Made by a program: the position numbers and the translations under genes. DNA of 64,000 bases from the NCBI GenBank assembly GCA_900766195.1, contig CAAFUN010000148.1, forward strand, positions 1 through 64,000, in the 5' to 3' direction. The notes beneath the pieces are model-generated. The model did not search any database and was not told the DNA's origin. It was given only the letters and a program-made list of their open reading frames with translations. Of the stretch, positions 7,614 through 16,783 are shown piece by piece; the stretch's first letter is position 1, and each line of letters starts with the position of its first letter. The stretch comes from an uncultured Bacteroides sp. (GTDB lineage Bacteria > Bacteroidota > Bacteroidia > Bacteroidales > Bacteroidaceae).

Positions 7614-8662
7614 TGGCAAAAATAAGCCCCAGACTAGGAAAAGAATTAAAAGCATACGGAGCTGTTAATTTCAATGCTTGCTATAATTGTGGTACTTGTA
7701 CAGCTGTCTGCTCTTTATCGACCAAAGAGAATTCATTTCCTCGTGAAATGGTACGATGTAGTGTAACAGGAATAGAGACAGATATTAAATCGTCATTGAA
7801 ACCATGGCTGTGTTATTATTGTGGCGAGTGTACAAGTAACTGTCCGCAAACAACTAATCCAGGTGAATTGATGATGGCTTTGCGACGTTATCTGATGGCC
7901 AAATATGATTGGACTGGTATCACAGGACTATTATTCAAGTCGCTTACTTTTAGCATTATAGCTTTTGTCCTAGTATTTATAGGCATTATAAGTTATGCAT
8001 ACAATGTAGACTTCGATTTGGATTCAATGATGTATACAGGACATTATTTCGAGATGTTTGCTATTCTTGGCGTATTTCTGGTAATACTCTTTCCCAACAT
8101 TATCCGCATGTGGTGGTTTACGGTTGTAAAGCCAAAAAAGAATGCTCCCATATCTAAATATATCAGTAGCCTTAAAGATTTTTTCTCTACTATGTTCACA
8201 CAAAAGCGAGCATTGGAATGTGAAGATAATAAGGTGAGGTGGTTGGAGCATCTTATTCTTGTGATAGGATATTTATCATTGCTTTTCACAACAGTATTCT
8301 TAGATTGGATTTCAACACAAAATATATTTGTTATAGTTTTTGGGTATATAATGAGTATCATCGTTTTTACAGTAACTATAATCTTTGTTTCAGAACGTAT
8401 TCAGAAGAAGAAAGAAGTTAACAAATTTTCACATCACTCAGATTGGTTTTTTGTTATTGGCCTATTTCTGATGGGATTTACAGCTTTTTTTGTACGCCTA
8501 TTTTTCGATATGGGAATTCTCGAAACGAATAAGTGGCTCTATATACTACATCTGATTGTATTGGGATCGTGGGCTTTGATCATTGTACCTTTTGGTAAAT
8601 GGACGCACTTTTTGTATCGCTCATTTGCTATGTATTTTTCATCGTTAAAAGCTTATTCCTAA
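7613..8662 (+). CDS. QmoC-like membrane subunit (HdrC-HdrE fusion)
   Basis: The 349-aa protein joins a ferredoxin domain to a membrane cytochrome-b-like domain, as QmoC does. Two [4Fe-4S] motifs are C23-xx-C26-xx-C29-xxx-C33 and C67-xx-C70-xx-C73-xxx-C77 (HdrC part). About six transmembrane helices follow (near residues 101-128, 140-165, 205-228, 236-258, 275-297 and 305-330), with histidines such as HLILVIGY and LHLIVLGSW that could ligate haem. This is the expected quinone-reactive anchor for the complex. It is the last gene of the operon and converges on the MFS gene. Inferred role: electron exchange between the cytoplasmic HdrA-like subunits and menaquinone. Confidence 0.85.
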   Translation: MAKISPRLGKELKAYGAVNFNACYNCGTCTAVCSLSTKENSFPREMVRCSVTGIETDIKSSLKPWLCYYCGECTSNCPQTTNPGELMMALRRYLMAKYDWTGITGLLFKSLTFSIIAFVLVFIGIISYAYNVDFDLDSMMYTGHYFEMFAILGVFLVILFPNIIRMWWFTVVKPKKNAPISKYISSLKDFFSTMFTQKRALECEDNKVRWLEHLILVIGYLSLLFTTVFLDWISTQNIFVIVFGYIMSIIVFTVTIIFVSERIQKKKEVNKFSHHSDWFFVIGLFLMGFTAFFVRLFFDMGILETNKWLYILHLIVLGSWALIIVPFGKWTHFLYRSFAMYFSSLKAYS

Positions 8663-8746
8663 GTATAACTAATTCTTATCTATATCGTTTCTATTGCTTT
8701 TACTAGTTTTATAGAGAAAAACGGTATTTTTGGCTAACGGAATCAT

Positions 8747-9910
8747 TTACCGTTTACGCAAGACTGCAATATACTGAGATACTATAATTATACCTATGCC
8801 AAATAAGCCTATCAAAGCATACGAATATCTGAGATTTGTAACGTGTGAAATATATCCGATCATAGGGGGACCTATCAGATAACCTAGAAATCCGATACTT
8901 GATACAATCATCAGAGCCATACTTGACGATATTTTAGTATTTTGACCAGCTGCACTGTATGCAGTAGGAGCTATAGATGATGTCCCCATTGCCACAATCA
9001 TGAATCCGATGGTAGATAAATATAAATTGGGAACAAGGACGGCAAGCATAAGCCCCAAAAAGATACACACACCACTCAATTGCAATACGCTTTTTTTGCC
9101 CAAACGTCTGGTTAAGGCGTCTACTCCAAATCTGGAGATAGACATCGTAATCATATAGGCAAAAAATCCCATAAGTATGAGTGCATCTGGTGCATGTATG
9201 ACATGCTCGTAGTACAAACCACTCCAATCGTGCATTGCACCCTCAGTAGCCATACCAAAGAACGCAACGACTCCGAGAAGAAATAAAAAACGCTCGGGTT
9301 TGTTGGCATTCTTGGGTCTATTGGCATCTTTTGATTTATCTCTTTTTTTATCCGGTAAAAGGTATTTATAATTCGTGAAGAAAATAAGTATTACTAGTCC
9401 TATAATAATCAAAAAGTGGTAAGAAGGTGCAACTTTTAAGCCAATCATAACCATTCCAATGCCCGACGCTATAGCTCCTGCCACACTCCAACCACCGTGA
9501 AAGGTTGCCATTATAGATTTTCCATACTCACGTTCTACATTTATGCCCTGGGTATTGAGTGAGATATTGTAAAAATTTGCCGTAAAACCAAATAAGACCA
9601 ATGATATACATAACATCTCAAGGGTACTCGAAAAACCCAAACAAGCGAAAGCCAATACATGTCCTAGCAGTGCAAAGGGAATGATAGTACGGCTTCCAAA
9701 CTTGGATATGACAAATCCCGAAAGAGACATACCTGCAATCTCACCAACAGAGAGCATCAATAGAATAGTACCCCACTTGGCATCGCTAATATCCAGCATG
9801 CCCTTGATAGAGGGGATACGGCTAGCCCAACTGGCAAAGCATATACCTTGTATTATGTAAAATAGAAAAACTGCAACTCTTGTTCGTTGTAAGTGAGTAA
9901 GTTTTTTCAT
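8747..9910 (-). CDS. MFS transporter (YbjJ-like)
   Basis: The 387-aa protein has about twelve hydrophobic helices in two halves with a basic central loop (LPDKKRDKSKDANRPKNANKPERF, about residues 190-210). The N-terminus RVAVFLFYIIQGICFASWASRIPSIKGMLDISDAKWGTILL and the GFVISKFGSRTI motif between helices 2 and 3 resemble the YbjJ/fucose-permease-like branch of the major facilitator superfamily. The substrate cannot be assigned. The gene follows the short-chain dehydrogenase gene on the same strand by 44 nt, so the two probably form an operon for uptake or export and oxidation of a polyol or sugar. An inverted repeat AAACGGTA/TACCGTTT (8719-8755) overlaps its 3' end and may terminate transcription. 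Confidence 0.75.
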   Translation of the reverse strand: MKKLTHLQRTRVAVFLFYIIQGICFASWASRIPSIKGMLDISDAKWGTILLMLSVGEIAGMSLSGFVISKFGSRTIIPFALLGHVLAFACLGFSSTLEMLCISLVLFGFTANFYNISLNTQGINVEREYGKSIMATFHGGWSVAGAIASGIGMVMIGLKVAPSYHFLIIIGLVILIFFTNYKYLLPDKKRDKSKDANRPKNANKPERFLFLLGVVAFFGMATEGAMHDWSGLYYEHVIHAPDALILMGFFAYMITMSISRFGVDALTRRLGKKSVLQLSGVCIFLGLMLAVLVPNLYLSTIGFMIVAMGTSSIAPTAYSAAGQNTKISSSMALMIVSSIGFLGYLIGPPMIGYISHVTNLRYSYALIGLFGIGIIIVSQYIAVLRKR

Positions 9911-9954
9911 GCAGCTATGTTTATGATATGTCGAGATATTTGTTTAAAAAGTGA

Positions 9955-10737
9955 TTAACCATTTTCTTTGAATGCAGAATATAGTGTCATACCACCATCC
10001 ACAAAAATGGATGCTCCTGTTACATACCCTGCTTCACTCGATGCCAGCCAAGCCGCCACATTGGCTACTTCATGTGCAGATCCTATATATCCCATAGGTA
10101 TCAACTCTTCTACATTGTTTTTTTTTTCTGGATCGGCAAATTTCTCGGCGTTGATAGGAGTATCTATGGCACCAGGTGCTATAGAGTTTACACGAATACC
10201 TTTTTCAGCATACTCCATAGCTACGGTTTGAGTCAAGAGTTTCAACCCTCCCTTACTTGCTGCATAATGAGCGAAACGTGGCCAAGGTATAAGTTCGTGT
10301 ACGCTCGAAATATTGATGATATTACCTTTTTTTTCGGTTGCTAAATAGTGTCTTAGTGCTTCCCTTGTGCCTAAAAAAGAGCCGGTTAAATTGGTGTTTA
10401 TAACAGAATTCCATTCTTCGATAGGCATTTCGTGTGTTTGAAAAGGCTTTTCATGGCCAGCATTATTAACCCATATATCTACACCTCCAAAAGTATCAAT
10501 AGCAGTCTTCATCAAATTAGCAATGTCCTGCTCCGAATCTACATCTGCATATACTGCAATTGCTTGCCCTCCTTTACGCTCAATGATTTTCACCATTCTT
10601 GCGGCTACTTTTTCTTCCTTAAAATAGTTGATTACTAGTTTGCAACCTTCTTTTGCTAATCTGTCTACTATTGCAGCTCCAATTCCAGAAGCAGCTCCAG
10701 TAATTACAGCAACCTTTCCTTTCAAATCTTTATACAT
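9955..10737 (-). CDS. Short-chain dehydrogenase/reductase (glucose 1-dehydrogenase-like)
   Basis: The 260-aa protein has the classical SDR layout: the cofactor motif TGAASGIG (about residues 14-21), NNAG (about 91-94), the catalytic serine in NISSVHE, and YAASKGG containing the YxxxK pair. The C-terminal GYVTGASIFVDGGMT is also typical. The segment after strand 2 (VINYFKEEKVA) with asparagine rather than an acidic residue hints at NADP(H). Overall it resembles bacterial glucose 1-dehydrogenases, but SDR specificity cannot be read reliably. It is upstream of, and probably co-transcribed with, the MFS gene, suggesting that the substrate enters through that transporter. Confidence 0.8.
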   Translation of the reverse strand: MYKDLKGKVAVITGAASGIGAAIVDRLAKEGCKLVINYFKEEKVAARMVKIIERKGGQAIAVYADVDSEQDIANLMKTAIDTFGGVDIWVNNAGHEKPFQTHEMPIEEWNSVINTNLTGSFLGTREALRHYLATEKKGNIINISSVHELIPWPRFAHYAASKGGLKLLTQTVAMEYAEKGIRVNSIAPGAIDTPINAEKFADPEKKNNVEELIPMGYIGSAHEVANVAAWLASSEAGYVTGASIFVDGGMTLYSAFKENG

Positions 10738-10904
10738 ATGACATTTAATTTTTGTGCGTTTTTTGTACTCTTGTTATTTAAGTCTATTTTCGATTTTCTC
10801 TAGCTTCGTTTGTTTTTTCTCTATTTTCTTTGCTGTCTATTGTTACGCCTTTTTCCTTTTTACGTTCTTTAGCCTGTTATCGTAAATATCTCCCTATCCG
10901 TCTA

Positions 10905-11147
10905 TCACAAAGAAAACTCAATCGGAAGTTCATTGTACACAGAATAGATCTTCAGTTTTGGAACACTGTAGCTTTCCCTACCCTTTCTGATCCAGTTTTC
11001 GTTTTGTTTATATTGTTTTAAATACTCCTCCATAATTTCACCATCACCAATAAGTAGGAAAGCCGGAGAGGATTTACCAGCAAGACAAAGAAAAAATAAG
11101 GAACAAATCATGCCTGCTATCAGTTTTACGATGATCGTAACATACAT
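10905..11147 (-). CDS. Possible small secreted protein
   Basis: The 80-aa frame starts with a signal-like hydrophobic segment (MYVTIIVKLIAGMICSLFFLCLAGKSS) and continues with a charged region (GDGEIMEEYLKQYKQNENWIRKGRESY). The frame lies alone in a 650-bp gap between the SDR gene and the ABC exporter operon. I recognise no family. The signal-like N-terminus and its charged C-terminal part argue for a real gene; the lack of any neighbour or clear promoter argues against. It could also be a remnant. The remainder of 10738-11389 shows only AT-rich sequence and the promoter elements listed separately. Confidence 0.3.
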   Translation of the reverse strand: MYVTIIVKLIAGMICSLFFLCLAGKSSPAFLLIGDGEIMEEYLKQYKQNENWIRKGRESYSVPKLKIYSVYNELPIEFSL

Positions 11148-11363
11148 TGTATTTTAATTTAAGTTAAGACTAATTTGTATCTTTCTTCCGAATATAGATT
11201 CTTATCTTTGAATACACAAAATTTTACGAGTGAAAAGTATATTCTCGAATACTTTTTTTTGACCAAGATATTCTTCATTTATAAGAACATACATTTCATT
11301 ACCAAATTTCAACGTTTGGGTAATTTCGTGATCACTATTTATAAGCACTCCAGATATAACCAG

Positions 11364-11371
11364 TATCTTTG
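11364..11371 (+). promoter_or_regulatory. Promoter -7 element of the ABC exporter/LytTR operon
   Basis: TATCTTTG lies 18 nt before the ATG at 11390. It overlaps a possible upstream TTG start (11369), so the ATG at 11390 is the likelier start. A second TATCTTTG at 11203-11210 could give a longer leader. Confidence 0.55.
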
Positions 11372-11389
11372 TATGATAAAAAAGATTTT

Positions 11390-13123
11390 ATGTTAAAGCT
11401 ATTCCGATATATAAAGCTAAAGAAAAGCCTAGCTGTCTACACTGTTTTCTTTTTGTTCATTCAAATATTTGCAATGATGTATTTGCCCGCACTAATGGCA
11501 AAAATCATCAATAATGGGGTGGCGCTATCAGATATGGATTATATCTACAGGTACTCTGGCTATATGCTCCTCTTAACCCTTGTGGGAGGTATAGCTGCCA
11601 TCTTATCTACAATATTCTCTGCTCTTTTTTCTGCTCGAATAAGCAGGGAGCTGAGAAGCTCTGTGTTTAAACAAGTACAAGCATATTCGTTGAGCGATAT
11701 TCAGCAAATTGGGGTTCCTTCACTCATTACCAGATCAACAAGTGATATCAACATCATCCAGCGCACTGTAATGACCTTATTCCAATTATTTCTTCCAGCT
11801 CCTATCATGGCGATAATAGGTCTGTGCTTGGCTTTTCAAATTAACGCAACAATAGGGATCATTACGATTGTAATCATCATATTCTTCTCACTCATGGCCA
11901 TCTACATAGGAGGGAAAGCTATTCCTCTGTTTAAGATCATACAAACAAAGATGGATAGAATTACCCATATTCTACGTGAAATAATAACAGGAGTGCGTAT
12001 TATAAGGGCATTCAATAGAGAATCTTATGAAAAGCGACGCTTTGATACTGCTGCAGAAGATTTTTGCGATGTAGCCATACGTACCAATAAGATATTTGCA
12101 ATTCTTCTGCCGGCTCTTTTGCTCATCATCAACCTGGGAATAATCGTCATATTAATTGTAAGTAGAAGTCAAGCCACCTTGGGTGCCATGAAAATAGGTG
12201 ATATTTTTGCCTCTATTGAATATCTCACAATTGTATTGTGGGGAGCTACAATGGCACTTTTTGTATTTATGGAAATACCGCGAGCGCAAAGCTGTGCTGC
12301 AAGACTCAGAGAGGTATTGGACATAAAACCAACCATTAAAGATAAAGTAAGTGCCCAAACTACAATTACAGAGGATACGTTGCAAACAAGCACACTGGAA
12401 TTTAAAGACGTTACCTTTCAATATCCTAATGCGGAAAGAGCTGTTCTGAGCAAAATTTCATTCCAATCTAAACCGGGGCAGACAACAGCTATAATTGGAG
12501 GAACTGGTTCGGGAAAATCTACTATAGCCAACTTAATATGCCGCTTCTACGACATACAGGGAGGCAGTATCTCTATCAATGGTAGAAATATTACGGACTA
12601 TTCCCAACATGAGCTAAGAAATAAAATAGGGTTCGTACCGCAAAAAACATTCCTTTTCAGAGGAACAATAGAGAGTAATATAAAATATGGCAAGCCCGAC
12701 GCAACAAATCAAGAAATTGAAAATGCTGCAAAGATAGCACAAGCTCATTCTTTTATTGCAGAGTTGGATAACGGCTATCAGTCCTATGTGGCTCAAGGAG
12801 GTACAAACTTCTCCGGTGGACAAAAACAGCGAATAGCAATAGCCCGGGCCATCGTTAAACGGCCAGACATACTGGTATTCGATGATAGTTTTTCGGCTTT
12901 GGATTATAAAACGGACTCATTGCTCCGCAAAGCAATTGTTGAGGAAGTGAAAGATTCAATCATCATCATTGTAGCACAGCGCATCAGTACCATTATGAAT
13001 GCTGATCAGATTATTGTTCTGGACGAGGGACAGATGGTAGGAATAGGGACTCACAATGAGCTCTTGAACAACTGTAGTGCCTATGCTGAAATTGCAAGAT
13101 CTCAGTTCAAGAATAAGGAATAA
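11390..13123 (+). CDS. ABC exporter half-transporter with degenerate ATPase site (LmrC/TM287-like)
   Basis: The 577-aa protein has six predicted transmembrane helices (about residues 10-300) followed by an ATP-binding domain with Walker A GGTGSGKST (about 370), Q-loop VPQKTFL, signature SGGQKQR (about 474) and Walker B LVFDD. The residue after Walker B is Asp where the catalytic Glu normally stands (FDDSFSALD), which is the hallmark of the degenerate-site subunit in heterodimeric exporters such as TM287/288 or BmrCD. Its partner is the next gene, 11 nt downstream, which keeps the Glu. The pair is followed directly by a LytS/LytTR two-component system. Substrate unknown; drug, lipid or peptide export is typical. 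Confidence 0.85.
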   Translation: MLKLFRYIKLKKSLAVYTVFFLFIQIFAMMYLPALMAKIINNGVALSDMDYIYRYSGYMLLLTLVGGIAAILSTIFSALFSARISRELRSSVFKQVQAYSLSDIQQIGVPSLITRSTSDINIIQRTVMTLFQLFLPAPIMAIIGLCLAFQINATIGIITIVIIIFFSLMAIYIGGKAIPLFKIIQTKMDRITHILREIITGVRIIRAFNRESYEKRRFDTAAEDFCDVAIRTNKIFAILLPALLLIINLGIIVILIVSRSQATLGAMKIGDIFASIEYLTIVLWGATMALFVFMEIPRAQSCAARLREVLDIKPTIKDKVSAQTTITEDTLQTSTLEFKDVTFQYPNAERAVLSKISFQSKPGQTTAIIGGTGSGKSTIANLICRFYDIQGGSISINGRNITDYSQHELRNKIGFVPQKTFLFRGTIESNIKYGKPDATNQEIENAAKIAQAHSFIAELDNGYQSYVAQGGTNFSGGQKQRIAIARAIVKRPDILVFDDSFSALDYKTDSLLRKAIVEEVKDSIIIIVAQRISTIMNADQIIVLDEGQMVGIGTHNELLNNCSAYAEIARSQFKNKE

Positions 13124-13134
13124 GCATTGAAATT

Positions 13135-14925
13135 ATGAATAACAATATATCTCAAAATACAGGAACAGTCACTAAGCTTTTGCACTACATCGGGGCTCAA
13201 AAGAAAAAGTTGGCGATAGTGTTCTTTCTGGTCATTTTGGTTACCATTCTGAATCTTTGGGCACCCATTGAATTGGGAAAGATCATTGATTTTATTTCTA
13301 ATGATATCTCGAAAGTCCTTTCCGGATCACAGGGAGGAAACTTCGAGTTTAAAACCTCAGCATTTGGCGAAAGTGTGGCATTCTTAGTTGCTATCTATCT
13401 TTTGGCTTTTGCCCTCAACTACGTGGGAGATTATATAATGGCAGCAGTTTCGGAAGAAGTTGCCCTCAAAATGCGTAAAGACTTAAGTGCCAAATTAAAT
13501 CGTCTGCCTCTGAATTTTTATGATTCCAGACAGAAAGGAGATATTCTGAGTAGGGCAACTAACGATATAGAGAAAGTGGCCGAAAGTTTAAGAGAAGGAC
13601 TTGTTCAGTTACTTAGGGTTTTCACCACGGTAACAGGTGCTGTAATCCTGATGTTTTACATCTACCCCATATTGGCTCTGGTTTCAATAGGAGTAATTAT
13701 CTGCACCTCCATCGTTGCTTATTTTATCTCTAAACGATCAAGAACAGAATTCAGTAATTACCAAAAATCATTGGGAGAGATCAATGGGAACATAGAAGAA
13801 GCTTTTACCGGACAATTAATTATAAAGGCATTCAATCATGAGCAACAAGCTATAGACGATTTTGAGAAAATAAATGCTACTGTTTACAAGACCGCCTATA
13901 AATCTCAAATAGCCATCTATATGGTACCGCCTGTTGCGCGCATCATAGGAGATATTGGATACGCGACAGTGGCGGTAATCAGTGGATATGCTGTTATTCA
14001 AGGACGCTTAACGATAGGAACGGTACAAGCATTTATTCAATATCTATACAAGTCGTCAGAACCCATCATTGAGGGAGCTTATATCCTAAATACCATGCAG
14101 TCTGCCATTGCCGCATCAAAGCGTTTGTTTGAAGTGCTGGATGAATGTGATGAGATACACGACACTCCATCTGCATCATTGGCAACAGCAAAAGGACTGG
14201 TAGAGTTTAAAAACGTAAAATTTGGATATACTGAAGACAAAGTATTAATGCGCAATGTAAACATTTGCTTGAATGCCGGAGACAAAGTTGCCATTGTAGG
14301 TCCTACAGGAGCAGGTAAAACAACGCTAGTCAATCTGCTTATGCGATTTTACGAAATACAAGGAGGCACCATTTCTGTTGATGGTATAGATATCAGAACA
14401 CTATCGCGTGATAGTTTACGCTCTAATTTTGGCATGGTATTGCAAGATACATGGCTCTTTGAAGGAACCATAAGAGATAACATCGCTTATAGCAATTTGA
14501 ATGCTTCCGAGGAAGAGATTATGAAAGCTGCATACTCTGCTCATGCCGACCACTTTATCAGAACTCTGCCACAGGGTTATCAAACCATAGTAAACGATGA
14601 TAATACCACTTTATCGCAAGGACAAAAACAGCTATTGACTATTGCCCGTGTGGTTCTTGCCAATCCATCTATATTAATTCTAGATGAAGCGACATCAAGT
14701 GTAGACACCCGTACCGAACAGGAGATACAAAATGCCATGGATAACCTAATGAAAGGGAGAACCAGTTTTGTTATTGCCCACCGACTATCTACAATACGCA
14801 ATGCCAACTTAATATTGGTAATGAACAATGGTAATATCATTGAACAAGGGACTCATGAACAATTGTTAGCTCAAAAAGGTTTTTATTCTGACTTATACAA
14901 CAGTCAGTTCACTAGTACGATATAA
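13135..14925 (+). CDS. ABC exporter half-transporter, catalytic partner (LmrD/TM288-like)
   Basis: The 596-aa protein has a six-helix membrane domain (about 25-330, with a long first periplasmic loop around NDISKVLSGSQGGNFEFKTS) and an ATPase domain with Walker A GPTGAGKTT (about 385), a degenerate signature LSQGQKQL, Walker B LILDEATSSVD with the catalytic Glu, and switch His in AHRLST. The SQGQ signature combined with the intact Glu matches the TM288/BmrD-type subunit, complementary to the upstream partner. The gene pair therefore encodes a heterodimer with one active ATP site. It is separated by 6 nt from the histidine kinase gene. Confidence 0.87.
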   Translation: MNNNISQNTGTVTKLLHYIGAQKKKLAIVFFLVILVTILNLWAPIELGKIIDFISNDISKVLSGSQGGNFEFKTSAFGESVAFLVAIYLLAFALNYVGDYIMAAVSEEVALKMRKDLSAKLNRLPLNFYDSRQKGDILSRATNDIEKVAESLREGLVQLLRVFTTVTGAVILMFYIYPILALVSIGVIICTSIVAYFISKRSRTEFSNYQKSLGEINGNIEEAFTGQLIIKAFNHEQQAIDDFEKINATVYKTAYKSQIAIYMVPPVARIIGDIGYATVAVISGYAVIQGRLTIGTVQAFIQYLYKSSEPIIEGAYILNTMQSAIAASKRLFEVLDECDEIHDTPSASLATAKGLVEFKNVKFGYTEDKVLMRNVNICLNAGDKVAIVGPTGAGKTTLVNLLMRFYEIQGGTISVDGIDIRTLSRDSLRSNFGMVLQDTWLFEGTIRDNIAYSNLNASEEEIMKAAYSAHADHFIRTLPQGYQTIVNDDNTTLSQGQKQLLTIARVVLANPSILILDEATSSVDTRTEQEIQNAMDNLMKGRTSFVIAHRLSTIRNANLILVMNNGNIIEQGTHEQLLAQKGFYSDLYNSQFTSTI

Positions 14926-14931
14926 AAAAGA

Positions 14932-16017
14932 ATGAAAAAAAAGAGAATAATAAGTTGGCTGGTGAAATTGGGATTAAGTATATTTATCTTGATCATCATT
15001 AATATACTATCTTTTCTATTAAATCCCAATAGTAGCTACTGGACTGAAATTCAGGAATTTCAATTCCATTACGTAATGTTTGACTTTATTGTGTCACTCA
15101 TTCTCTGTTTGGGTATCATTGAATTCAGCGTCTTGATAGCCTTTCTCTTAGAGAAGGTTTTGCCATGGACTAAAGCTCCGGCATTGCGTTTTGCCACTCA
15201 AACTTTGGCTATTATACTATTTGTGGCACTGATGTTTATTCTACAATCTCAAGTATACAATCTCGTATCAGATGACAGTGCATTATCAAAACAAGACTAT
15301 CTGGATATTCTACAATACTTTATTGTCACCATAGTAGTTTCGTTACTTGTAACAGCTATTCATACCGGATTCTTCCTACTTAACAGATGGAAAACGTCCA
15401 TCTCAGAAGCAGCAGAGCTAAAAATCAAGACCCTTGAGTTGAAAGAAATTGCGATGCAGGCAGAGCTACAATCATTAAAGTTCCAATTAGATCCTCACTT
15501 CATGTTCAATAACTTCAGCACATTATCTGAACTCATCAATGAAGATCCTATCACGGCCAATACCTTCTTGGAAAACTTGTCAAGAGTGTATAGATATATG
15601 ATTCAAAATCTGAAAAAAGATATGATCTCATTAGATGAAGAGATTCGTTTCGTTAACTATTATGTCTATCTAATAAAGATAAGATATGACGAGAATGTAA
15701 TGATCATAATTGACATTGATGCTGAATCAAAGAAGCTATACATCCCTCCTATTTCCATTCAGTTACTCATTGAAAATGCCATCAAGCACAATAGCGCTAC
15801 AAGCAGTCAACCTCTAACTATTAAAATCACGGCTAGAGGCAACTCACTTTGCGTAGAGAACAACCTGCAAAGAATCCCGCATCCCTTTCCCTCTACCGGA
15901 ATAGGACTGAAGAATATTGCCGACAGGTATAAGCTGCTAGCTATTGATGCCGTACCAAAAGTAGAAGAAAAGGATGGGCAGTTTATTGTGACACTGGCAC
16001 TCATGAATCTAAAATAA
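14932..16017 (+). CDS. LytS-type sensor histidine kinase
   Basis: The 361-aa protein has four transmembrane helices (about residues 10-30, 48-70, 82-103 and 125-148), a coiled coil (AAELKIKTLELKEIAMQAELQSLKFQL) and the His_kinase motif LDPHFMFNNFSTLSELI, where the histidine of PHF is the phosphorylation site. An N-box (IQLLIENAIKHN) and a G-box (GIGLKNIADRY) follow. No extracellular sensor domain is present, so the signal is probably sensed in or at the membrane. It lies between the ABC exporter pair and its response regulator, an arrangement like the exporter/two-component modules that sense antimicrobial peptides or lipids. Confidence 0.87.
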   Translation: MKKKRIISWLVKLGLSIFILIIINILSFLLNPNSSYWTEIQEFQFHYVMFDFIVSLILCLGIIEFSVLIAFLLEKVLPWTKAPALRFATQTLAIILFVALMFILQSQVYNLVSDDSALSKQDYLDILQYFIVTIVVSLLVTAIHTGFFLLNRWKTSISEAAELKIKTLELKEIAMQAELQSLKFQLDPHFMFNNFSTLSELINEDPITANTFLENLSRVYRYMIQNLKKDMISLDEEIRFVNYYVYLIKIRYDENVMIIIDIDAESKKLYIPPISIQLLIENAIKHNSATSSQPLTIKITARGNSLCVENNLQRIPHPFPSTGIGLKNIADRYKLLAIDAVPKVEEKDGQFIVTLALMNLK

Positions 16018-16024
16018 TTGCACT

Positions 16025-16783
16025 ATGAATATTTTAATTATTGAAGATGAAAAACACAATGTATATCGATTACAGCGAATACTAACGGAGATTTCTTCTA
16101 AAATAAATATTGTGGGCATACTAGGAACGATAAAAGAAAGCGTTGCTTGGTTGAAAGCAGAGCATACACAAGAACCTGATGTCATATTGATGGATATTCG
16201 GTTGTCTGATGGATTATCGTTTGAAATATTCGATCAAGTGGAGTTTCCATACCCCATTATATTTACCACCAGCTACGATGAATACGCTGTTCGGGCATTC
16301 AAAGTAAATAGCGTAGATTACCTCTTAAAACCTATTGAGAAAGAGGAACTTGAGAATGCGCTGAAAAAGGTGACTGAACTAAATAAGTCTTCACACCCTG
16401 ATCTGGAGCAGCTGATACAATTATTTAAGGGAAAAGAGACTGCCTACCGGAAACGTTTTTTAATTCCAAGAATTGACGGCTTCAAGGCAATTGCTGTTGA
16501 CGATATAGACTATATTTATTCCGAGTTCAAAATAACAAATCTCATCAATCGCGAAGGAGCAAAATATGTATTACAACAACCACTGGATGATATTGAAGAG
16601 CAACTAGACCCGGAATATTTTTTCAGAGCAAACAGACAGTTTATAGTACGGATAGACAGCATTTATGCCATACAAAATCTAAGTGGCGGGAAGCTGAAGG
16701 TGATTCTGAAAACTGCCAGAGACATAGACATCATCGTAAGCCGAGAGAAAGCATCTGTTCTAAAGAAATGGCTTGACAGATAA
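16025..16783 (+). CDS. LytTR-family response regulator
   Basis: The 252-aa protein has a receiver domain (residues 1-120) with the acidic pocket IIEDE at 4-8, the phospho-acceptor Asp in VILMDIRLSDG, and the conserved Lys in YLLKPIE. A LytTR DNA-binding domain follows (about 150-252), with FLIPRIDGFKAIAVDDIDYIYSEF and ANRQFIVRIDSIYAIQ as core motifs. It starts 7 nt after the kinase gene and is the last gene of the exporter operon. Its 3' end overlaps the convergent ABC gene by 24 bp. Likely targets are its own operon promoter. Confidence 0.87.
   Translation: MNILIIEDEKHNVYRLQRILTEISSKINIVGILGTIKESVAWLKAEHTQEPDVILMDIRLSDGLSFEIFDQVEFPYPIIFTTSYDEYAVRAFKVNSVDYLLKPIEKEELENALKKVTELNKSSHPDLEQLIQLFKGKETAYRKRFLIPRIDGFKAIAVDDIDYIYSEFKITNLINREGAKYVLQQPLDDIEEQLDPEYFFRANRQFIVRIDSIYAIQNLSGGKLKVILKTARDIDIIVSREKASVLKKWLDR

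Noticed and set aside
11175..11396. Short plus-strand frame before the ABC exporter
   Set aside because: Low-complexity aromatic/Ile-rich translation that overlaps the promoter and the true start of the exporter gene.
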